19,499 bases of DNA from Synechococcaceae bacterium WB8_1B_136 (lineage in GTDB: Bacteria > Cyanobacteriota > Cyanobacteriia > PCC-6307 > Cyanobiaceae): positions 1 through 19,499 of the forward strand of contig RGNC01000021.1 of the NCBI GenBank assembly GCA_010029175.1, read 5' to 3'. A model generated the notes under the pieces. That model was not told the DNA's origin. It searched no databases and was given only the letters and a program-made list of their open reading frames with translations. Position numbers and translations under genes: made by a program. Below, piece after piece: positions 14,983 through 19,499 of the stretch (positions within the stretch are counted from its first letter, which is position 1; each line of letters begins with the position of its first letter).

Positions 14983-14998
14983 CGTCGTACACGAGCAC
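14967..14998. repeat. Perfect 16-bp tandem duplication
   Basis: CGTCGTACACGAGCAC occurs twice in direct succession (14967-14982 and 14983-14998). Since 16 is not a multiple of three, it shifts the frame between ATG 15007 and the body of the minus-strand ORF. Confidence 0.95.
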
Positions 14999-15039
14999 CA
15001 GTGTCATTGCGCCATCCTGGCCATCGCCGCATCGATGCC

Positions 15040-15402
15040 GTGACCCAGCTGCTGGCCCTCGTGATGGCCCTGCTGCTGCCACTCTGGACCCTGATCGCCG
15101 CCCCAGCAGCAGCCCAGGCGGCGGAGCACTACCTCTGTGGCGGTGAAGCGCTAATCGCCGAGCTGCACCAGGGCGCGGTGGATGCCGGCGGCATTCCCAA
15201 CAGCAACGGGGGCACCGTGCCGGGTGCCTTTCTGGTGCTGCAGTGGCGCGGCGTGAGCCTGCAGCTGCCGCGCACCAACAACGCCGGCACCCCCAGTTAC
15301 AGCGATGGCCGCTGGTGGTGGCAAGCGCTCGACCCCGATCACCCGGAGTTCGCCCAGCGGCGTGGGGAATGGGAGAGCTACAGCTGTGAGCGCACCCCAT
15401 GA
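15040..15402 (+). CDS. Secreted conserved hypothetical protein
   Basis: The 120-residue product begins with a strongly hydrophobic signal sequence (LLALVMALLLPLWTLIAAP) with a likely cleavage site AAAQA, leaving a mature protein of about 93 residues that starts near AEHYLCGG. The mature part is rich in Trp and Gly (FLVLQWRGVSLQLPRTNNAG, GRWWWQALDPDHPEF) and has two cysteines that could form a disulfide. I recall similar proteins in picocyanobacteria but no named family. Three starts are possible: TTG 15007 (adds a basic region RHPGHRRID), GTG 15040 and ATG 15064. The basic region would favour TTG; GTG is given as a compromise. Confidence 0.65.
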   Translation: MTQLLALVMALLLPLWTLIAAPAAAQAAEHYLCGGEALIAELHQGAVDAGGIPNSNGGTVPGAFLVLQWRGVSLQLPRTNNAGTPSYSDGRWWWQALDPDHPEFAQRRGEWESYSCERTP

Positions 15403-15459
15403 GCGCCGACCCAACCAGCCACGATCGGGGCTGGGCTGGCTAGTGCCGAAGGCGCACGA

Positions 15460-15873
15460 TCAGGCGGGGGCCGCCACGGCCTTGGCCAGGGCCGCCAGGC
15501 GCCGACCATTCACCCCCAGATCGGAGTCCCCCAGCCGCGACACGGAGCGGGCCTGAAGCAACCCATGGGCGGCGTCGGCGTAGAGCTCCAGATCATCCAC
15601 AAAGCCAAACAGGGCACTGCTGGCGGTGGCGTGCACGTAGCCGTCTTGCTGAGCCACGATCGTGGTGCGCGGCATGGCCGCCAGCGCTGGAGCCAGGGCC
15701 TCCAGGGCAGCCTGCGGATCGGCCACAGGCCAGTCGGCCCGGGCGCAGTGAGCTGGCGCAGAGCATGGGGAGAGCGCACCGTTGTGCACCCCCAGATCGG
15801 CAGGCACCGGACCCACCAGATGGAAGATCGCCAGGGTGATCAGCAAACAGCAGTGCTGAACAAGGGTGCTCAT
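15460..15873 (-). CDS. DUF1499 family protein, probably exported
   Basis: The 137-residue protein has an N-terminal hydrophobic signal (CCLLITLAIFHLVG), then the DUF1499 beginning LGVHNGALSPCSAPAHCARA and the family core (TTIVAQQDGYVHATASSALF, then GFVDDLELYAD), ending in SRLGDSDLGVNGRRLAALAK. DUF1499 proteins are common in cyanobacteria, algae and proteobacteria and have no assigned function. Its ATG overlaps the stop of the 48-residue membrane protein gene as ATGA (15870-15873), so both are translated together. Confidence 0.85.
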   Translation of the reverse strand: MSTLVQHCCLLITLAIFHLVGPVPADLGVHNGALSPCSAPAHCARADWPVADPQAALEALAPALAAMPRTTIVAQQDGYVHATASSALFGFVDDLELYADAAHGLLQARSVSRLGDSDLGVNGRRLAALAKAVAAPA

Positions 15874-16016
15874 CGGGAAGCGGGCACAGACGCGGGAGTG
15901 GCGGGCGGCGGCGCGATCGTTTCCTCCATGCCCAGATCAATTTCGCCGATCCACAGAACCAGGCCGGCGATGCAGGCCAGAGCGGCCAGCAGCAGCACCC
16001 AGTGACGACGATCCAT
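15870..16016 (-). CDS. Small single-helix membrane protein, 48 residues
   Basis: The 48-residue protein starts MDRRHW, continues with one membrane helix (VLLLAALACIAGLVLWIGEI) and ends in an acidic then Pro/Ala-rich tail (MEETIAPPPATPASVPASR). Two arginines before the helix suggest the N-terminus stays in the cytoplasm. The ATGA overlap with the DUF1499 gene is the best evidence that it is real. No family recognised. Divergent from the HPP gene. Confidence 0.6.
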   Translation of the reverse strand: MDRRHWVLLLAALACIAGLVLWIGEIDLGMEETIAPPPATPASVPASR

Positions 16017-16114
16017 GCGCGCCCCCCCAGCCAACAACAGCCGTGATTCTGACCAGGAGCCGCCCCGGCTCCACGGTTTGGGAGCCCGCCAGAGCGGCGC
16101 GAGGGCGGAGCAAA

Positions 16115-16135
16115 CTGTGTAGTACTGATACACAG
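16115..16135. promoter_or_regulatory. Perfect inverted repeat just upstream of the HPP gene
   Basis: CTGTGTA (16115-16121) and TACACAG (16129-16135) are separated by 7 bases and end three bases before ATG 16139. The inner GTA-N7-TAC resembles an NtcA box (GTA-N8-TAC) but is one base short. It covers the ribosome-binding region, so it could be a repressor site or an RNA hairpin. Confidence 0.55.
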
Positions 16136-16138
16136 ACC

Positions 16139-16657
16139 ATGCTTTGGCAGCGGCTCCACGCCGAGCGACAACGCGGCCGGGCCTACCAACCCCGCTTTGC
16201 GCACGCTGATGTGATCAAGGCCTGGCTGGGGGGGCTTGTGGCGATCACAGCCCTCGGACTGCTCAGCGCCTGGAGCCACTACCCCCTGGTGGTGGCCCCC
16301 TTCGGAGCATCCACCGTGCTGCTGTTTGGCCACCCGCGCAGCCCCTTGGCCCAGCCCCGCAACATCGTGCTGGGAAACACCATCGCCGCTGCTGTGAGCG
16401 TGCTCTGTGTGGCGTGGCTGGGAACGGCTCCCTGGGTGATGGGTCTGGCCGTGGGGCTCACCATTGCCCTGGGCCAGGTTCTGCGCTGCCTGCATCCACC
16501 GGCCGGCGCGGTGGCCCTGCTGGGGGTGCTGCTGCATGCCAAACCCAGCTTCATTTTGATGCCGGTGCTCAGCGGCTCTGTGGTGATCACGGCCATGGCC
16601 GTGCTGTTCAGCAGGCTCCATGAGCCCCGGGCCCCCTACCCCCACCACTGGCTGTGA
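16139..16657 (+). CDS. HPP-family integral membrane protein, candidate nitrite transporter
   Basis: The 172-residue protein has four or more membrane helices and the motifs of the HPP family: APFGASTVLLFGHPRSPLAQ at 53-72, PRNIVLGN at 73-80, and the name-giving HPP at 119-121 within CLHPPAGAVAL. HPP proteins of chloroplasts and cyanobacteria have been reported as nitrite transporters, so nitrite movement across the plasma membrane is a reasonable proposal, though unproven here. ATG 16139 gives a basic N-terminus (LHAERQRGRAYQPRF) before the first helix. Nitrate assimilation genes are not in the window. A perfect inverted repeat lies just before the start. Confidence 0.85.
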   Translation: MLWQRLHAERQRGRAYQPRFAHADVIKAWLGGLVAITALGLLSAWSHYPLVVAPFGASTVLLFGHPRSPLAQPRNIVLGNTIAAAVSVLCVAWLGTAPWVMGLAVGLTIALGQVLRCLHPPAGAVALLGVLLHAKPSFILMPVLSGSVVITAMAVLFSRLHEPRAPYPHHWL

Positions 16658-16697
16658 TGCCGAGGGCTGGGACACTGGGACATCTGCCGGCCTGCCC

Positions 16698-16913
16698 ATG
16701 TCCCTCGATCAGCTCAAGGCCTTCATGGCGCGGCTGCAGAGCGATGCCGCCCTCAAACAGCAGGTGCTCGCGGCCGCAACCGCCGACGATGTGGCCCAGA
16801 TCGCCATGACGCTGGGATTTGAGTTTTCCGGCGACGAGCTGCTGCGGGTCTCCGGTCAGAGGTTCGACCGCGTCACGGTGCGCAAGAACGACATTCCCGG
16901 CGAATACAACTGA
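16698..16913 (+). CDS. Nif11-domain small protein without core peptide
   Basis: The 71-residue protein begins MSLDQLKAFMARLQSDAALK and continues with VLAAATADDVAQIAMTLGFE, the Nif11 leader domain found in cyanobacterial RiPP precursors and in nitrogen-fixation-associated proteins. It has no double-glycine site and no Cys/Ser/Thr-rich core; instead it ends VTVRKNDIPGEYN. No modification enzyme or C39 peptidase exporter is nearby. So it is more likely a stand-alone Nif11 protein than a peptide precursor. ATG 16698 is chosen because the domain begins there; the frame is open from 16620. It lies 40 bases after the HPP gene in the same direction and may share its transcript. Confidence 0.8.
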   Translation: MSLDQLKAFMARLQSDAALKQQVLAAATADDVAQIAMTLGFEFSGDELLRVSGQRFDRVTVRKNDIPGEYN

Positions 16914-16920
16914 ACCCGCC

Positions 16921-17310
16921 TCAGACCAGCCGGCGATAGGCCATCGGTTGCCGGTGCTCCTGCAGCAGGCACCACACCCCGCTGGCGAGCGATTGCAGCT
17001 CCTGCAGCAGTTCAGCCGTGTCGCCGCTACGGATCCAGCGGGCCTTGAGGGCAGGCAGCTGCTCCTGCAGCGCCTCCATCGGCAGGGTCACCACCAGCAG
17101 GCTGTGGTCGCCAGCGGCGCGCTGCAGCGGTGCCTGCTCACTGCGCTGCCAGATCCGCCCCAGCAGCTCCAGCGCCTGATCGCGGCCCAGGGCGCCGGGA
17201 TCAGCATCGGCGGGCAGGGGCTCCCGCAGCGACTGCCCCTGCAGCGGCATGGCGCGCTCTCCCTGCTGGCTGAGCAAGGCCAGCACGATCACGTAAGGGG
17301 CGTCGGCCAT
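16921..17310 (-). CDS. Conserved hypothetical protein
   Basis: The 129-residue soluble protein starts MADAPYVIVLALLSQQGERA; an ATG at 17334 would add eight residues. It mixes short strands and amphipathic helices (DHSLLVVTLPMEALQEQLPA, TAELLQELQSLASGVWCLL) and has no motif I can assign. It is the last gene of a minus-strand run behind the PAP/fibrillin-like and zinc-ribbon genes, and its stop is seven bases from the convergent Nif11 gene. Coding bias matches its neighbours. Confidence 0.6.
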   Translation of the reverse strand: MADAPYVIVLALLSQQGERAMPLQGQSLREPLPADADPGALGRDQALELLGRIWQRSEQAPLQRAAGDHSLLVVTLPMEALQEQLPALKARWIRSGDTAELLQELQSLASGVWCLLQEHRQPMAYRRLV

Positions 17311-17364
17311 GGGGAGCAGAGCAAAGGATGCCACTCACACAGTGGTCCCCGGCCGGCACCGGCA

Positions 17365-17646
17365 TCACCGCCACCGAGCGTGGGGACGATCGCCGGGGCC
17401 GGGGAGCTGTGGAAGCTGCAGCGATCCTGGAGCAAGGGCCGCCAGGGCCGCGGCCAGCGCCAGCACCGCCAGCAGTCCCCAGCGCCAGCGGCCGCTCCGG
17501 GCCCGGCTTGGCCGGCGCCCGCGGCGGCCGCCAGCCCCGCCGCCCTTCAGCCCCTGGAGGGGCGTGCCGCAACGGCCGCACACCATGCGCCCCGCCAGGC
17601 TGCGGTCAGCACGGACGGACCAGCTGCCGCAACGGGGACAGGCCAT
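17365..17646 (-). CDS. Zinc-ribbon protein with one membrane helix
   Basis: The 93-residue protein starts MACPRCGSWSVRADRSLAGR and continues VCGRCGTPL, two CxxC pairs about 20 residues apart that form a zinc ribbon. A Gly/Arg-rich linker follows (about 37-53), then one membrane helix (GLLAVLALAAALAALAPG) and a Pro-rich tail. The ribbon would face the cytoplasm, held by the basic linker. ATG 17646 is set by the position of the first CxxC; upstream sequence in the frame has no domain. It lies 37 bases after the PAP/fibrillin-like gene, likely one operon. Function unknown. Confidence 0.7.
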   Translation of the reverse strand: MACPRCGSWSVRADRSLAGRMVCGRCGTPLQGLKGGGAGGRRGRRPSRARSGRWRWGLLAVLALAAALAALAPGSLQLPQLPGPGDRPHARWR

Positions 17647-17683
17647 GGCGGAAGATCGGTGGATGGGCGCCCATGTTGGCGAC

Positions 17684-18190
17684 TCATGCCAGCTGGGCAG
17701 ATTGCCGCCACAGTGCCAGCCCGCCACCGCGCCCCCGGGCAGCCAACCAGCCGCTGGGGTCGCGGGCAATCAGCGCAAAGAAGGGCTCCCGCCGGGGCGG
17801 TGGGGCCGGCAGGGGGCGCTGCAGCAGCACCCGACCCGCGAGGCGGAGCTGCAGCCGATCGAAGCTGAACTGCAGCAACGGCCGGGGCCCGAGCAACCGG
17901 GCCACGCCGCGAAAGCGCAACTCCAGGCCCCCGAGGCTCACGGCATTGCTGATCAACAGCCCGCCCTCCAGGCCCGGCTCCAGCTCCAGACGGGCCTGGA
18001 GGCTGCGCAGCAGTCCGGCACTGAAGGGCGATGGACTGGCGGACCCCTTGACCCAGATTTGCTCAAGCCGCCAGCAACCGAGCAGATCCCCGACCTGCAG
18101 GCCCGTTCCCGCTCGCCGCACCCGGGCTTCCAGCGCCAGCAACTGCTCGCCGCCGGGCCAGGCCCCAGCGGCTGAATCCGAGGAGGTCAC
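17684..18190 (-). CDS. PAP/fibrillin-like (plastid-lipid-associated) protein
   Basis: The 168-residue protein resembles the lipocalin-like PAP/fibrillin family of cyanobacteria and plastids: LLGCWRLEQIWVKGS near the start of the barrel, a middle strand GGLLISNAVSLGGLELRFRG, then LLQFSFDRLQLRLAG, and the C-terminal WLAARGRGGGLALWRQ, equivalent to the family's RGNRG..FVL end. Plant relatives associate with thylakoid lipids and quinones. The assignment rests on pattern rather than strict motif identity. GTG 18190 is the likeliest start; the open frame upstream runs antisense into the divergent methyltransferase. It heads the minus-strand run with the zinc-ribbon and hypothetical genes. Confidence 0.55.
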   Translation of the reverse strand: MTSSDSAAGAWPGGEQLLALEARVRRAGTGLQVGDLLGCWRLEQIWVKGSASPSPFSAGLLRSLQARLELEPGLEGGLLISNAVSLGGLELRFRGVARLLGPRPLLQFSFDRLQLRLAGRVLLQRPLPAPPPRREPFFALIARDPSGWLAARGRGGGLALWRQSAQLA

Positions 18191-18253
18191 GCAGGGGAGC
18201 GCCAACACCCCAGCATGGTGACGCACTCGCAGGCCCCAGGGCCCCGCCCGTTG

Positions 18254-18934
18254 ATGGCATCCACGCCGATCGCCGTTTCCGTGCTCAGCCCCGAGCAGCG
18301 TCGCAAACAGGATGAAACGAGTGATGGGCTCTTCTACAGCCGGCCCCGCTTCGTGCACCATCTCGATGGGGCGTTCCGCTCACGGCTGACGGCCCTCTAC
18401 CGCGAGCGACTCCAGCCGGACAGCGTGGTGCTCGATCTGATGAGCAGCTGGGTGAGCCATCTGCCGGAACAGGTCGCCTACCGGGAGGTGATCGGCCATG
18501 GCATGAATGCCGAGGAGCTGGAGGCGAACCCGCGGCTGAGCCGCCACTGGGTGCAGAACCTCAACGAAGACCAGACCCTGCCGCTCCCCAGCGACAGCGT
18601 GGATGCGGCGCTGATCGTGGCGGGCTGGCAGTACCTACAGCAGCCGGAGAGGGTGGCGGTGGACCTGCTGCGGGTGGTGCGCCCCGGCGGCCAGCTGATC
18701 GTGGCCTTCTCCAACCGGATGTTTCCCAGCAAGGCCCCCCTGGCCTGGCTGGAGAGCAGCGACCGCGACCGCCTAAGCAGCGTGGCCAGGATCCTGCTCT
18801 GTCAGGGCTGGGAACTGGATCAGCTGCTGAGCGAAGACACCCGAGCCGAGGGGCCCCTCGGCTGGCTCGGTGGCAAGGGGGATCCCTTCTTTGCCGTGAT
18901 CGCCCGCAAAGCCCATGGCCGCGGCCATGGCTGA
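18254..18934 (+). CDS. Class I SAM-dependent methyltransferase-like protein
   Basis: The 226-residue product has the class I methyltransferase order: a strand-I region VVLDLMSSWVSHLP (58-71), an acidic strand region GHGMNAEELEANP, PLPSDSVDAALIVAGWQYL (motif II-like) and VVRPGGQLIVAFSNRMF (motif III, residue 141 on). Motif I lacks the usual GxGxG, having DLMSSWVSH instead, as in a cyanobacterial/plant subgroup I recall. Substrate unknown. ATG 18254 is preferred; ATG 18215 would add 13 residues. It diverges from the PAP/fibrillin-like gene, and its 3' end overlaps the oxidoreductase gene, so the two probably form an operon. Confidence 0.8.
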   Translation: MASTPIAVSVLSPEQRRKQDETSDGLFYSRPRFVHHLDGAFRSRLTALYRERLQPDSVVLDLMSSWVSHLPEQVAYREVIGHGMNAEELEANPRLSRHWVQNLNEDQTLPLPSDSVDAALIVAGWQYLQQPERVAVDLLRVVRPGGQLIVAFSNRMFPSKAPLAWLESSDRDRLSSVARILLCQGWELDQLLSEDTRAEGPLGWLGGKGDPFFAVIARKAHGRGHG

Positions 18935-19499
18935 GGCACCGCCCGTCGATCTGGCGGTGGTGGGCGCCGGGGTGAGTGGCTGCGCCCTGGCGGCCCAGCT
19001 GCGCCGGCTCGGCTGGAGCGGCACCCTGGCGATTCTGGAGATCGGCCGCGGGCCGGGGGGCCGCGCCGCCACCCGCCGGTCTCGCCACGATCCCGGCCTG
19101 CGCATCAACCACGGCGCGCCCCTGCTCAACCTCCAGAATCCAGAACAACCGCCACCGGCCCTGCTGGAGCCCCTGCTCATCGGCGGCTGGGTCGAACCGT
19201 GGGCCGCCAGCATCGGCTGCCTCGATGGCGAGGGCAAGCTCGATGCCCCCCGCGACGATGGCTTCAGCAGGGGCGCCCTCTATCGCGGCCGTGGCGGCAT
19301 GGAGCAGCTCTGCCGCGGCCTGCTGCACCTGGCCGGATCGCCAGAGCTGCACGGCAACAGCCTGGTGCGATGGCTGCAGCCGCTGCCGGCGGGGGGCTGG
19401 CGGCTGTTGGGCGCCACGGGCGACCCTCTGCTCAGCTGCCGCTGGCTGGCGCTGAGCGGCACGCTGCTGGCCCATCCCCGCTGCCAGGCCCTGTTGGGC
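18927..19499 (+). CDS. NAD(P)/FAD-dependent oxidoreductase, renalase-like (partial)
   Basis: Only the first 191 residues are in the window; the frame is open to the right edge. The dinucleotide-binding fold is clear: LAVVGAGVSGCALAAQLRRL, then ILEIGRGPGGRAATRR at 37-51, the flavin-binding pattern of renalase- and amine-oxidase-type proteins, followed by LRINHGAPLLNL where relatives have DHGAQ. GGMEQLCRGLLHLAG fits the family's second conserved block. The substrate cannot be told. ATG 18927 overlaps the methyltransferase stop by eight bases; ATG 18915 is also possible. Coupled translation with the methyltransferase is likely. Confidence 0.85.
   Translation, partial: MAEAPPVDLAVVGAGVSGCALAAQLRRLGWSGTLAILEIGRGPGGRAATRRSRHDPGLRINHGAPLLNLQNPEQPPPALLEPLLIGGWVEPWAASIGCLDGEGKLDAPRDDGFSRGALYRGRGGMEQLCRGLLHLAGSPELHGNSLVRWLQPLPAGGWRLLGATGDPLLSCRWLALSGTLLAHPRCQALLG

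Noticed and set aside
16115..16135. NtcA binding site
   Set aside because: The spacing is GTA-N7-TAC instead of N8, and it lies three bases from the start codon, leaving no room for a downstream -10 element.
16698..16913. Prochlorosin-type lanthipeptide precursor
   Set aside because: There is no double-glycine cleavage site, no Cys/Ser/Thr core, and no LanM or exporter gene nearby.
17309..18221. Two overlapping plus-strand frames of about 290 residues
   Set aside because: They are Pro/Arg/Gln-rich shadows of the minus-strand zinc-ribbon and PAP/fibrillin-like genes.
1..19499. CRISPR array or rRNA genes
   Set aside because: No regularly spaced direct repeats and no conserved rRNA segments were seen. 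The only close direct repeat noted is the 16-bp pair at 14967-14998.

Overview
The window is from a GC-rich picocyanobacterium of the Synechococcus/Cyanobium kind. The clearest evidence is a full-length phycocyanin beta subunit (cpcB), supported by a Nif11-domain protein, an HPP-family membrane protein, a DUF1499 protein and several small proteins of cyanobacterial type. Genes are dense, often overlapping by ATGA, on both strands. No rRNA, tRNA or CRISPR array was seen.

Left part (1-6400), accessory in character. An IS transposase tail runs in from the left edge, and its right end abuts a broken SbcC/YhaN-like ATPase gene that has lost its start and carries at least three frame breaks. Next comes an intact HIRAN-coiled-coil protein, then a LysR-type regulator one base before an AraC-type sensor protein that has no DNA-binding domain. 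A tiny membrane protein, a YbhB-like protein, a small hypothetical protein with a strong terminator, and an orphan ribbon-helix-helix protein follow.

Middle (6600-14100). A nitroreductase gene has lost an internal segment and its reading frame. It overlaps a two-gene unit: a solute-binding lipoprotein coupled to an MscS channel. An arsM-type arsenic methyltransferase and a TetR regulator diverge from almost the same base pair, with a palindrome over the start of the TetR gene. A second palindrome of the same half-site lies directly before emrA of an emrA-emrB efflux operon. Together these suggest one small regulon: TetR, ArsM and EmrAB.

Right part (14100-19499). cpcB stands alone, without cpcA, and ends in a large hairpin. 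It is followed by a small antisense ORF with a 16-bp tandem duplication at its 5' end, a secreted protein, a small membrane protein plus DUF1499 pair, HPP, Nif11, and a minus-strand run (PAP/fibrillin-like, zinc ribbon plus membrane helix, hypothetical). A divergent methyltransferase and an FAD oxidoreductase cut by the window edge complete it.

The points most worth a second look are the HIRAN protein beside the wrecked ATPase, the binding-protein/MscS pair, the shared palindromes linking arsM-tetR to emrAB, and the orphan cpcB.
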